64,000 nucleotides of DNA from Paenibacillus borealis. GTDB taxonomy: Bacteria > Bacillota > Bacilli > Paenibacillales > Paenibacillaceae. Position 1 is the stretch's first letter, and each line of letters opens with the position of its first letter. A program made the position numbers and the translations under genes. This document shows positions 17,092 to 25,801 of this stretch, piece after piece. The stretch spans positions 4,402,001 through 4,466,000 of the forward strand of contig NZ_CP009285.1 of assembly GCF_000758665.1 (NCBI RefSeq), in the 5' to 3' direction. The notes under the pieces were generated by a model, which was not told the origin of the DNA, made no database searches, and worked only from the letters and a program-made list of their open reading frames with translations.

Positions 17092-20027
17092 TGCCAAGCC
17101 CCCTCCTTGCCCCGGCTTGCCGGGCGGCACATCATCTCCATGAGTTCCTGCTCCTTGTGTGCAATGTCATCCAATAAACGGCCATGAACAATTCTCCATG
17201 TATCCGTCAGCGCAATGCCCTTGCTGTACCTGATCAGGTCACTGCGGATGTCCAGCCATGCACCGGCAATTTCTCCGAGCATAGCCGCTGCTGCTTGCCG
17301 ATCTGTGAATAGACGCTCCAGCCGGTATTTTTCGGCCCGCTTGAAATCAATGATAGTGTTCAGGCCTGCGATCAGCCGGATGGCGTAATTCGCTGTGAGG
17401 TTCATATGCTGTGAAGTATAGTGATCTTTGAAGGCAGACAACGCCAGCAGGCTCTGCGTAAGGTCATCTTCCTGTGTGCGGTACAGGCAGTTAAGCTTAT
17501 TAACATCTGACTGCAATTCATAGGTGTAGGGCTGCTGGGCACGCGGGAATTCCATCAAGGTGTACTTCTGCGCCGCCGGCATAAAATGCTGGCGGTATCC
17601 CTGATAACTGTTCAGCAGATCCTCTGCTGCGAGGGTACGTTCCCTGTAGTTCAGCGCATCCTTATGGCTGTGCTCCAGCACAATAAACTGATCCTGCGCT
17701 TCGCTGTAGCCATAGACCAGCAGCGTGTGGGCAAGATGCTTCTTCCTATAAGCATCTCTGCGGGCTGGCTCATAGAAGCTGTCCACCCAGAGAATGAACA
17801 GGCTCTGCCGGGCCAGTCCGGCAGTAAGCCGCTTCTTCAGCTCAGGCCCGCCCTGCGGGGACTCATACCGGACCGTAAGCCCCAGCTGCTCCAGAATCGC
17901 TTCCGGTGTTGCGGATTCAATGCAGTCAGCAGAGAGGTACAGCTCAGACTGTTCAGGGCCTGGGCGGTACACAAACATATCGCTGCACAGAAACGTGTTG
18001 ATATTCCGGCCAAAGACATTCAGTACAGGAAATAGTGAGTTATATAAGCAGCTTTTGTAATAGAGATCGTTAAACGGCTGCGGCTGTGTGAAGGGCCTCG
18101 GCTCCAAGGGTTCCGGGAAGCTTCTCGCCGTAAGACTGGAGGCAGCTGCGACCTCCCCGCAGTGAATATGAACCTGCGGAAGGCAGGCTGCACCTGATGG
18201 CACTGCAAGTCCCGATTCCACACAATCCGCTTGTGCTCTAATCGTAGGGCAGCTCAGCAGCGCTTCGTAAGAAAGGTGAATGCCCCAGCGGGCAAGCTCG
18301 CTTTGCAGCGTAACCGCCTCAATCGAGCTTCCGCCAATTTCGAAAAAGTCATGGTCCACTCCGATTGGTTCAAGCTCCAGGACTGCCTCCCATGCCTGGC
18401 GAATCGACTTCTGCAGCGGAGTGGTGCAGGGAGTGAATACACTGTCTGTAAGCATGTTGTGCAGTGATACCTCAGGCAGCTGCTTTTTGTCGACCTTGCC
18501 GTTGGCGTTCAGCGGGAACTGCTCCAGCCGGACGAAGACGGACGGGATCATATAAGCGGGCAGGCGGGCACTCAGGTGCTGCTTAAGATCGCTGCTGGAA
18601 ATGAATTGCCTTGCGGTTAGATAAGCGCAGAGGTATTTATCGCCTGAACTATGGCTCCTGGCCGTAACGGCAGCATCCCGGATGCCCGGATATTCCAGCA
18701 GCCGCTTCTCCACTTCCTTCGTCTCGATGCGGAAGCCGCGGATCTTAACCTGATCGTCGCGGCGGCCGAGGAACTCGATATTCCCGTCTTCCCTCATCCG
18801 TCCCAGATCGCCTGTCTTGTACATCCTGTCCGTCTCAGGTTCACGGAAGGGATCGGGCATGAAGGCTTGGGCGGTCTTCACCGGGTCCTTGATATAGCCC
18901 TGCGCTACTCCGATGCCCCCGATATAGAGCTCTCCCGTCTCCCCCGCCGCAACCGGCTGCAGGTCATCATCCAGAATGTACCAATAATTCTGTTCTATCG
19001 GTTTCCCGTAGGGAATGCTTGTCCAGTCCTCCCGGACCTCCTTAACCATATAATAGATCGACCAGACCGCAGCTTCCGTAGCACCACCGAGAGCGGTCAG
19101 CTTCGCCCGGGGGAAATAACGGGAGTAGGTCCGCGCCAGCTCCAGGGGAATCCAGTCCCCGCTCAGGAAGATATGCCGCAATTCTGATTGAGCGAAATCA
19201 GGCAGATATTCAGTCAAGTGCCGTACCAGATAATGCAGCGTCGTCGGAACGGAATTCCAGAAGGTGATCCTCTGCTCCAGCAGCAGCCGTGTTAAGCTGA
19301 CCGGATCAGTAATCTGTGACTCCGGACACAGGACAATTGTGCCTCCGGCAGCCAGCAGGCCAAAAATATCGTACACAGACAGATCAAAGCACACCGAGGT
19401 TACGAACAAGCCTCTGTCACGGCTGCCCATATCCAGCTCGCGGTTCACCCAGGAGATTAAATTTACAGCGGAACGATGCTCGATCATTACGCCTTTGGGC
19501 ATGCCGGTAGAGCCGGAGGTGTACATAATATAGGCCAGATCGCTGCCGTCAATAGAGATATTCGGGTTGTCTGCCGGATAGTCTGCTGAATTGGGAGCAG
19601 CGGTAGCCGCCGCTTCGGCAGACCCCAGGCGGATCTGAACCGGCACAGCGAGAGGTTCTTCGTCTTCACAGACAGCGGCAGAGGCCCCGGAATGCTGCAG
19701 AATATAGTTTTTGCGGCCGGCCGGATAGCCGGGATCCACCGGCACATAGGCCGCGCCGCTTTTTAACACGGCAAGCAGGGCAATGATCAGATTCATATTC
19801 CGCTTCACCATTACACCAACATGGTCATTCGGCTGAATGCCCCGGGCGATCAGCTCATGAGCCAGACCATTGGCACGGCGGTTCAGCTCGTGGTAGCTCA
19901 TGGACTCTCCTGCCAAAACGATGGCCGGATGCTCCGGATGCAGCGCTGCCCGGGCTTCGAATCCTTCGTGAAGCGTGGCAGCAGCAGAAAGGGACCGCTT
20001 GGAATGGGAGTTGGCCAAAGGTTTCAC
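17088..20027 (-). CDS. NRPS protein: A(Cys)-PCP with C-terminal BtrH-like domain
   Basis: Residues 20-520 form an adenylation domain (YTSGSTGMPKGV at about 169; FDLSVYDIFG at 214-223; NGKVDKK at 509). Reading the Stachelhaus positions against GrsA gives D-L-Y-N-F-S-L-V-W-K, close to the cysteine code DLYNLSLIWK; the accompanying GGATEAAVWS loop also fits cysteine. Residues 535-610 are a PCP with Ser568 in EIGGSSIEAV. There is no condensation or cyclisation domain. The last 330 residues resemble the papain-fold BtrH N-terminal domain: Cys660 in YYKSCLYNSLFP, His767 in LAHTLLVYGY and an acidic residue in FIVLEH. BtrH moves acyl groups from a carrier to an amine. The start is GTG 20027, or TTG 20018, which is better placed behind GGGGAGG. 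Confidence 0.88.
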   Translation of the reverse strand: MKPLANSHSKRSLSAAATLHEGFEARAALHPEHPAIVLAGESMSYHELNRRANGLAHELIARGIQPNDHVGVMVKRNMNLIIALLAVLKSGAAYVPVDPGYPAGRKNYILQHSGASAAVCEDEEPLAVPVQIRLGSAEAAATAAPNSADYPADNPNISIDGSDLAYIMYTSGSTGMPKGVMIEHRSAVNLISWVNRELDMGSRDRGLFVTSVCFDLSVYDIFGLLAAGGTIVLCPESQITDPVSLTRLLLEQRITFWNSVPTTLHYLVRHLTEYLPDFAQSELRHIFLSGDWIPLELARTYSRYFPRAKLTALGGATEAAVWSIYYMVKEVREDWTSIPYGKPIEQNYWYILDDDLQPVAAGETGELYIGGIGVAQGYIKDPVKTAQAFMPDPFREPETDRMYKTGDLGRMREDGNIEFLGRRDDQVKIRGFRIETKEVEKRLLEYPGIRDAAVTARSHSSGDKYLCAYLTARQFISSSDLKQHLSARLPAYMIPSVFVRLEQFPLNANGKVDKKQLPEVSLHNMLTDSVFTPCTTPLQKSIRQAWEAVLELEPIGVDHDFFEIGGSSIEAVTLQSELARWGIHLSYEALLSCPTIRAQADCVESGLAVPSGAACLPQVHIHCGEVAAASSLTARSFPEPLEPRPFTQPQPFNDLYYKSCLYNSLFPVLNVFGRNINTFLCSDMFVYRPGPEQSELYLSADCIESATPEAILEQLGLTVRYESPQGGPELKKRLTAGLARQSLFILWVDSFYEPARRDAYRKKHLAHTLLVYGYSEAQDQFIVLEHSHKDALNYRERTLAAEDLLNSYQGYRQHFMPAAQKYTLMEFPRAQQPYTYELQSDVNKLNCLYRTQEDDLTQSLLALSAFKDHYTSQHMNLTANYAIRLIAGLNTIIDFKRAEKYRLERLFTDRQAAAAMLGEIAGAWLDIRSDLIRYSKGIALTDTWRIVHGRLLDDIAHKEQELMEMMCRPASRGKEGAWQ

Positions 20028-20293
20028 CTCCCCGGCAGGCTATCCAGCGAATGTTCCCTGTTCAGCTCTGCGGTCAGTTCAGTCAGCTCGCCCAGCGTCT
20101 CGCAGCCTAGCAGCTCATCTACATGCTCTTCCAGGTTCACGCCCAGTTCATTCTCAACCAAAGCGATAATCTCTACAATCATCACCGAGGTAATGGCCAG
20201 ATCATCGGCAACCGACAAGCCGGGATGCAGCTCCTCCTTGTCGAAGTAGCATACACCGGCGATAATCTCATACAGCTTGTCCTGCATCTGCAT
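20024..20293 (-). CDS. Acyl carrier protein of the proline/pyrrole cassette
   Basis: An 89-residue carrier protein with the attachment Ser in DLAITSVMIVEIIALVENEL (about residue 36). It lies 24 bases after the proline adenylation gene and overlaps the NRPS start by four bases. By position it is the best candidate to carry proline during its oxidation, the role of RedO/PltL-type carriers. Either ATG 20293 or ATG 20287 may be the start; both lie behind AGGAGAGAGGAG. Confidence 0.82.
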   Translation of the reverse strand: MQMQDKLYEIIAGVCYFDKEELHPGLSVADDLAITSVMIVEIIALVENELGVNLEEHVDELLGCETLGELTELTAELNREHSLDSLPGR

Positions 20294-20317
20294 AGTCTCC
20301 TCTCTCCTCTTCTTCCA

Positions 20318-21925
20318 TTAGAGCCGCTTGCGGAACTCAAGCTTCAATTGCTGCCGGTCCACCTTGCCGCTGCCCCCTGTAGGGAAGCTGTCAAAGACAT
20401 GCACCATATCGGGAATCATATATTGGGGCAGCAGCTTGCCGACAGCCTGCTTCAGCCCAAGGACGGTGAAGCTGCCAGCGTCATGCACAACCACGGCAGC
20501 GCAGATCAGCGGTTGGCCTTCAGCGTCCGGGATATCCACCACAGCGGCATCCAGGATATTCTCCATGTCATGCAGCACGCGCTCAATCTCAGGCAGCTCA
20601 ATCCGAAAGCCGGAACGCTTAATCAAGGCGTCTTTGCGGCCAACCAGGACGAGTGCTCCGTCTTCATTAACCATAGCCAGGTCCCCGGTACAGTAGATCT
20701 TGTCTCCAAGACCCCAGTCCGGCGGTATGCTGCGGAAGCTTTGCTGCGTGAGCCGGGGATTGCGGTAATAGCCCTTCATGACAATCGCGCCTCTTACGCA
20801 GATTTCCCCCTCTTCACCCGAACCGGCAAGGCGTCCGTCAGAGGTTACCACCACAACTCCGGTATTGCCGCAAGGATACCCGATTGGCACGGGGGCGTCC
20901 CGGAGACCGTCTTGCTCACTTAGCGGATAATAGGTGCAGACGTTGGTTTCAATCAGCCCATACAGATTGTAGAAATCTGCCAGCGGCAGCAGCTCCATGA
21001 TCCGATGCAGCAGCTTCGGCTGCAGGACCTCTCCCGCAAACAGCACGCCCCGCAGCGAAGGCAGCCCCTCAGCGGGCAAGCGGGCGTATTTGACCACGGC
21101 AGCCCACAGTGAAGGTACGGAGTAGACCCAGTTAATCGCCTCTTGCCTGATAGCTGCAGTAAAGCGCGACGGATTCTGAATGACTTCGGCCGTCAGGAGG
21201 ACGAGCGTCGCCCCCACGGCAACCGACACGAAAATATCGAATACCGCAAGGTCAAAATGAAAAGGCGCGATGGCAGCGAAGCGTTCATTCTCTTCCGGTT
21301 TGAAGTAACTGCAGCACCAGTCAATGAAGGTTCTGGCATTCAGATGGGTGATCATCACGCCTTTGGGTACTCCGGTGGAACCGGAGGTGTACAGAATATA
21401 AGCCAGATCCTCGCTGATCGCCTGTCTTCTGCTCCTGTACAAATAGCGCAGGGGCTGCTCCGGCGCAACCTGAACGATATTACCAACGTCCGCTTCGCCC
21501 GATTCAGCACTCCCGTCCACCAACAGCACATGAAGCGGCCTCAGCCGCTCTAACTGCTCCGGATTGGCACCCTTCAGCAGCTTCTGCAGGTTCGCACCAT
21601 CAATAATCAGGAACCGCGTCCCGCTCTGCTCGAGGATGGTCAGCATTCTATGGACGGGTGAATAGGTTGTATCCAGCGGGATGTACGCACCTGCGGTGAA
21701 CAGCACGCCGAACATGGCGCATACCGCCTGCGGCGACTTGTCCAGACAGATTGCAGCGGTTTCCCCCGGTTCCATGCCGGTTTCGATCAGTGCATCGGAG
21801 ATTTGAATGCTGCACCGGTGCAGCTCGCCATAGCTTACCTCCCGGCCTTCAAAGCGCAGCGCAGTCTGGTCCGGGCAGCGTTCAGCGGTGCGGATCAGGT
21901 AATGCTGAAGCAGGAAATCACTCAT
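20318..21925 (-). CDS. Stand-alone L-proline adenylation enzyme
   Basis: The 535-residue protein is a complete A domain without a carrier: YTSGSTGVPKGVMI (A3), FHFDLAVFDIF (A4), YNLYGLIETNV (A5), YCTGDLAMV (A7), GSGKVDRQQL (A10). Aligning the specificity positions gives D-L-F-Y-L-A-L-V-C, differing at one position from DLLYLALVC, the code of proline-activating enzymes of pyrrole pathways (RedM, PltF). The start is ATG 21925, which overlaps the dehydrogenase stop by eight bases; a longer frame to 21997 is a shadow. With the adjacent dehydrogenase and ACP it forms a standard pyrrole-2-carboxyl cassette. The specificity call is from my own manual alignment. Confidence 0.88.
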   Translation of the reverse strand: MSDFLLQHYLIRTAERCPDQTALRFEGREVSYGELHRCSIQISDALIETGMEPGETAAICLDKSPQAVCAMFGVLFTAGAYIPLDTTYSPVHRMLTILEQSGTRFLIIDGANLQKLLKGANPEQLERLRPLHVLLVDGSAESGEADVGNIVQVAPEQPLRYLYRSRRQAISEDLAYILYTSGSTGVPKGVMITHLNARTFIDWCCSYFKPEENERFAAIAPFHFDLAVFDIFVSVAVGATLVLLTAEVIQNPSRFTAAIRQEAINWVYSVPSLWAAVVKYARLPAEGLPSLRGVLFAGEVLQPKLLHRIMELLPLADFYNLYGLIETNVCTYYPLSEQDGLRDAPVPIGYPCGNTGVVVVTSDGRLAGSGEEGEICVRGAIVMKGYYRNPRLTQQSFRSIPPDWGLGDKIYCTGDLAMVNEDGALVLVGRKDALIKRSGFRIELPEIERVLHDMENILDAAVVDIPDAEGQPLICAAVVVHDAGSFTVLGLKQAVGKLLPQYMIPDMVHVFDSFPTGGSGKVDRQQLKLEFRKRL

Positions 21926-23072
21926 GCGCTTCCCCCAGACCTTCCAGCATGATTTTCTTCTGCATCTCGCTTGTTCCCGAGTACAGCTTGGAGGCAAGCG
22001 AATCGCGCATCTGCTTCTCCGGCGGGCTCTCCTTCACATAGCCGTAAGCACCCCAGATCTGCACAGCCGCAAGGCTGTTCTGCACCTTGGATTCAGAGGT
22101 ATGCAGCTTCAGCATGGAGGCGTTGTGCATCCCGCAGCGGCCCTGATCAAAGTCCTCACACACTTTATACAGCATCAGCCGGCTCGTCTCCATCCGGATT
22201 CTCATCTGGACCAGCTTGTCATAGACACCCTCGAAAGAGAGGATGGCCTGCCCGAACTGCTTCCTCTGGCTTGCGTATTGATAGGTCTGTTCATACTGCT
22301 GTTCCATGGCTCCGACATGATAGGCACTGACTATAATCCTCTCCCACAGCATCGCCTTGAAAAAAATGCCCATCCCCTGACGTTCCCGTCCCAGCAGCCT
22401 ATTGGCCGGAATGCGGGTACGGTTCAGGAGAACCTCACTCATCGGGCTGGTCCGCAGGCCCATCTTCTCGAAGACTTGTCCAATCTCGTATTCCTGCTGC
22501 CGCCCTTCCAGAATAAAGGCCGAAACATCCAGCATGGGCAGTCCATTCGCATGCTTGCCATACACCAGCAGGATGTCGGACTCCGGGGCGAGTGTGGCAA
22601 AGGTTTTGACGCCGTTCAGGATGTAACCTTCAGGCTCCTTCTCTACCGAAGTGGTCATGGCAGAAGAATCAGAGCCGGCCCCAGGTTCCGTGATTACACT
22701 GCTGCCGATGAATCTTCCTTCAATGAGCGGTGCCAGATATCTGGCCTGCTGCTCCTCACTGCCGTACAACCATAGCGGCACTTGGGCCGCCGACATTTGG
22801 GCGCATACCGAGAAGATCAGGCCTTCGTCATGGCAGTGAAGCGCCAGCGAGCGGATCGCCAGCGCCGTGGTCAGCATTCCCTGCTCCGCTCCTCCATACG
22901 CTGCCGGAAAGGGAAGCCCCAGCAAGCCGGTATCGGCTATTCTGGACCATTTATCCCTGCGGAAGGTGCAGCTCTCATCATCCGCATACACCCCGTCATT
23001 CAAATACCTCTCACAACATTCCTCCATTAAGCCGCCTATCTGCCGCTGCTCCTCGGTATAGCTGAAATCCAC
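21918..23072 (-). CDS. Acyl-CoA dehydrogenase family flavoenzyme, likely prolyl-ACP dehydrogenase
   Basis: The 384-residue protein has the acyl-CoA dehydrogenase fold: SSVITEPGAGSDSSAM in the beta domain, YILNGVKTFATLAPES, and RKQFGQAILSFEGV in the C-terminal helices. Near the C-terminus it reads LYSGTSEMQ, so the glutamate of the YEGT motif in medium-chain enzymes is absent, as in the subfamilies that place the base elsewhere. Between a proline-specific A enzyme and a carrier, the expected reaction is four-electron oxidation of prolyl to pyrrolyl thioester (RedW/PltE type). Start GTG 23072 with AAGGGG upstream. Electrons could go to the ETF encoded 5-6 kb away. Confidence 0.86.
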   Translation of the reverse strand: MDFSYTEEQRQIGGLMEECCERYLNDGVYADDESCTFRRDKWSRIADTGLLGLPFPAAYGGAEQGMLTTALAIRSLALHCHDEGLIFSVCAQMSAAQVPLWLYGSEEQQARYLAPLIEGRFIGSSVITEPGAGSDSSAMTTSVEKEPEGYILNGVKTFATLAPESDILLVYGKHANGLPMLDVSAFILEGRQQEYEIGQVFEKMGLRTSPMSEVLLNRTRIPANRLLGRERQGMGIFFKAMLWERIIVSAYHVGAMEQQYEQTYQYASQRKQFGQAILSFEGVYDKLVQMRIRMETSRLMLYKVCEDFDQGRCGMHNASMLKLHTSESKVQNSLAAVQIWGAYGYVKESPPEKQMRDSLASKLYSGTSEMQKKIMLEGLGEAHE

Positions 23073-23099
23073 AATAAGCGCCCCTTGACCCTGTGATTT

Positions 23100-24728
23100 T
23101 TATAGCTCTCCGGCCATGCCTCTGACGATGGTGTCATTGAGTAAAAATTGGCTTTCCGCCGGAATTCCTTCAACGGCCCAACTTCGGAGAATATTCTTCT
23201 GTACCTTCCCAGATTCGAGCACTGGCAGCTGGGAGACGAGATGTACCCGGTCCGGGACCTTATAGTTCGCGATTTTGCCGCGGCAATAGGCTTTGATCTC
23301 GCCTTCGGTAAGCTGTACTCCGGGCCTTGGGATCACAAAAGCGGCCAGCGCCTCGCCCAGAATCTCGTCCGGCTCCCCGACAACCGATACATCCTCGACC
23401 TTGTCCATGTTCAGCACACATTCTTCAATATCTACCGGGTAGACATTGAAGCCGCCGCGGATGACCATATCCTTGATGCGGCCGGCAATGCAAATATTGA
23501 CCCCGTCCTTGTAATAGCAGGCCAAATCCCCGGTGTACAGCCAGCCTTCCTCATCAATCACCTCACGCGTCTTGGCTTCGTTCTTGTAATAACCCTTCAT
23601 CAGATAGCCCCAGATCGCCAGTTCCCCGATCTCGCCCTTCGGCAGCTCCTTGCGTTCCCCGTCCACAATCTTGACCTCGAAGCCCTCAATCGGCCTGCCG
23701 ACTGTATTGAGCCGGACCTCCGGCGGATCATCCAGCCGGGTCATTGTGACCAGACCCGTAGCTTCAATAATGCCGTAGGCATTGATTAGCGTGCAGCGGG
23801 TCGTTTCCTCAATGGAGCGGGCTAAATACGGGGTACAGAGGGAACCGGAGACCACAACCTTGCGCAGTTCCTTGAACAGCCCGGGCTTGCAGTAAGGCAT
23901 GGCCAGGATGAGACTCCACATTGTCGGCTGGGTGTGGAAGAGGTTGATGCCGTTTTTGGCGACATGGGTCAGAATATCATTCGGGTTGAAGTTGGAGATC
24001 CATTTCATCGTAATACAGGACACGAAGTAGACCAGCACGGCATTAAAGCCCTGCGCCGCATAGAGAGGAGCAATCGAGAAGCCGATATCATCGTGAATAT
24101 CCAGCAGCTGTCCGCCATAATAAGAGGTTGCCACCAGATTGCGGTGCGTGATCATCACGCCCTTGGGGTGGCCTGTGGTACCAGAGGTATAGCCCAGAAT
24201 CGCAATATCCTCAGGATCAATAGCTTCAAGCTGCCTGTCCTGAAAAGGGACCGTCAGCGGCTTCAGCAGCCCGGCAAAAGACAGGCTGCCCGCCGCAGGC
24301 TCATCGCCAAGCACGATATAATTGCGGATCATAGGCAGTTCGGGCCGAAGCTCAGACAAGAGAATCTCCTCATAATTAAAAATGCCCAGCCGGTCCTGAT
24401 AAATGATCGTCTCCGCATCGGAATTATCCAGAATCCGCCGGATCTCATCCGGCTCATAACGCGTGCTGACGGGAACAATCCAGGCGCCGATTTTGAACAG
24501 GGCGAAGTAGACGTACAGATATTCCAGACTGTTGGGCAGCAGCACGGCCACCTTATCGTTCTTCTTAATCCCAAGGTCCAGCAGATTGCCGGCAATGGTG
24601 ATGGAATAGTCATACAGCTGCGCGAAGGTGACAGTCTCCTGCTCGAACACCACCGCAGGCTTGTCCGGAAAATCCCTTTGTAATGTGTCCAGCACGCAGT
24701 CAATGGTCAAACGTTCATATTGGATCAT
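23100..24728 (-). CDS. Acyl-CoA/acyl-ACP ligase (ANL superfamily)
   Basis: A 542-residue AMP-forming ligase. It shows GYTSGTTGHPKGVMITHRN (P-loop region), an INAYGIIEATGLVT segment, YTGDLACYYKDG, RIKDMVIRGGFNVYPVDIEECV and the catalytic lysine end LESGKVQKNILR. The sequence is of the fatty-acid/aryl-acid CoA ligase type rather than the amino-acid type, because the Asp that binds an amino group is not evident. It could activate a carboxylic acid for the ACP at 26902 and the KAS III at 25802, or salvage a hydrolysed intermediate. The substrate is unknown. The ribosome binding site (GGAG) is unusually far, about 14 bases, from ATG 24728. Confidence 0.85.
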   Translation of the reverse strand: MIQYERLTIDCVLDTLQRDFPDKPAVVFEQETVTFAQLYDYSITIAGNLLDLGIKKNDKVAVLLPNSLEYLYVYFALFKIGAWIVPVSTRYEPDEIRRILDNSDAETIIYQDRLGIFNYEEILLSELRPELPMIRNYIVLGDEPAAGSLSFAGLLKPLTVPFQDRQLEAIDPEDIAILGYTSGTTGHPKGVMITHRNLVATSYYGGQLLDIHDDIGFSIAPLYAAQGFNAVLVYFVSCITMKWISNFNPNDILTHVAKNGINLFHTQPTMWSLILAMPYCKPGLFKELRKVVVSGSLCTPYLARSIEETTRCTLINAYGIIEATGLVTMTRLDDPPEVRLNTVGRPIEGFEVKIVDGERKELPKGEIGELAIWGYLMKGYYKNEAKTREVIDEEGWLYTGDLACYYKDGVNICIAGRIKDMVIRGGFNVYPVDIEECVLNMDKVEDVSVVGEPDEILGEALAAFVIPRPGVQLTEGEIKAYCRGKIANYKVPDRVHLVSQLPVLESGKVQKNILRSWAVEGIPAESQFLLNDTIVRGMAGEL

Positions 24729-24750
24729 CGGTGTGCTCTAGTCTCCTTTG

Positions 24751-25785
24751 TTAGCCCAAATAGGATAGATCAAAGCCCTCGAAATGCTGGGCCGCCTCTT
24801 CTTCATTCAGAATGGCGCCAATACAGCCCGGCAGCCTGCGGGGGCGCTGCATGGCCGTCATAATATACTGGATATAATTGAAGTTGTTCGAGAACGAACG
24901 GATGCCGATGGCCTGCATGATGATTCCGATGAAAGCGCCGGGGGCCAGGTTGGTGTTCATCATTTTGTCCGCTAAATCCGGAAACAGCTCCGCCTTCAGC
25001 TTCTCCACGCATACAAACAGAAATTTCTGCATACGGATGAAGATATAATCCTTCTCCTTCTGATAGATTTCGTCCGCATGGACCAGTTCCCCGTTCAGGT
25101 AGAACTCTGCCAGAATCGGAGATTTCAGCTTCATATAACCCTCCTGGTCGAAGGTGATATGATTGAACACATCGTACAGAACGACCGTATATTGAATGTC
25201 CTCTTTACCGCTGAACGCCTGAAGCCCGGTCAAATACAGATTGCCTTCTGCAGCATAGATGTCCACGATATCTTCCTCGTAAAATAAAGCGCCGGGGCCT
25301 GTGTTCCCCTGCTGCTTATGCATGAAATAGGAGCTGTATATCCCGCTCATAATCTCAAAAATATGAAAACACTTAAACCGGTCAAAGCGGAGCCGGGCAG
25401 CGAGTTTTTTATCAAACATCTGGCCCTCCAGCTCCTCCTTCAGCTTCTGCTCCAGATAATCCCTTGAACAGAGCACACCCTTGCCGCCGTTAAAGAGATC
25501 GTCCACCGCCGCTTCCAGAATGAATCCGTCCGGACTGACGGTGAGATGAACCATGAAGGACAAGGAGACATCCTGCTTGCGCATGCGGGTGATGTCCCGC
25601 TGCCAGCCGATAATGTGCAGATTCCCATCACCATCCGTCTGCAGATTGGTGCCCCGCGCCCGAATCATAGGCACTATCTTGTCCGTGCAGGAATAGTTGC
25701 CGTAGGCGACCTTTTTGCGGATGATTTCTTTGTCGAGCGGTTCTCTGACGATCAGCTTGGGAACAGGGAAATTCGTGGCCGTCAT
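24751..25785 (-). CDS. Unrecognised 344-residue protein of the cluster
   Basis: I do not recognise this protein. ATG 25785 follows GGGAGGG, 16 bases after the KAS III stop. The first half is predicted beta-rich (SLSFMVHLTVSPDGFILEAAVDD) and contains LFNGGKGVLCSRDYLEQKL. The middle has alternating strands (EEDIVDIYAAEGNLYLTGLQ, IQYTVVLYDVFNHITF, ILAEFYLNGELVHADEIY). The last third is helical (FIRMQKFLFVCVEKL, GAFIGIIMQAIGIRSFSNNF). There is no signal peptide and no clear membrane helix. No nucleotide or metal motif stands out. It lies between the KAS III and the ligase and is probably co-translated with them, so a role in handling the same acyl unit is possible. Function unknown. Confidence 0.8.
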   Translation of the reverse strand: MTATNFPVPKLIVREPLDKEIIRKKVAYGNYSCTDKIVPMIRARGTNLQTDGDGNLHIIGWQRDITRMRKQDVSLSFMVHLTVSPDGFILEAAVDDLFNGGKGVLCSRDYLEQKLKEELEGQMFDKKLAARLRFDRFKCFHIFEIMSGIYSSYFMHKQQGNTGPGALFYEEDIVDIYAAEGNLYLTGLQAFSGKEDIQYTVVLYDVFNHITFDQEGYMKLKSPILAEFYLNGELVHADEIYQKEKDYIFIRMQKFLFVCVEKLKAELFPDLADKMMNTNLAPGAFIGIIMQAIGIRSFSNNFNYIQYIMTAMQRPRRLPGCIGAILNEEEAAQHFEGFDLSYLG

Positions 25786-25801
25786 GGTCTGCGTCCCTCC
25801 C

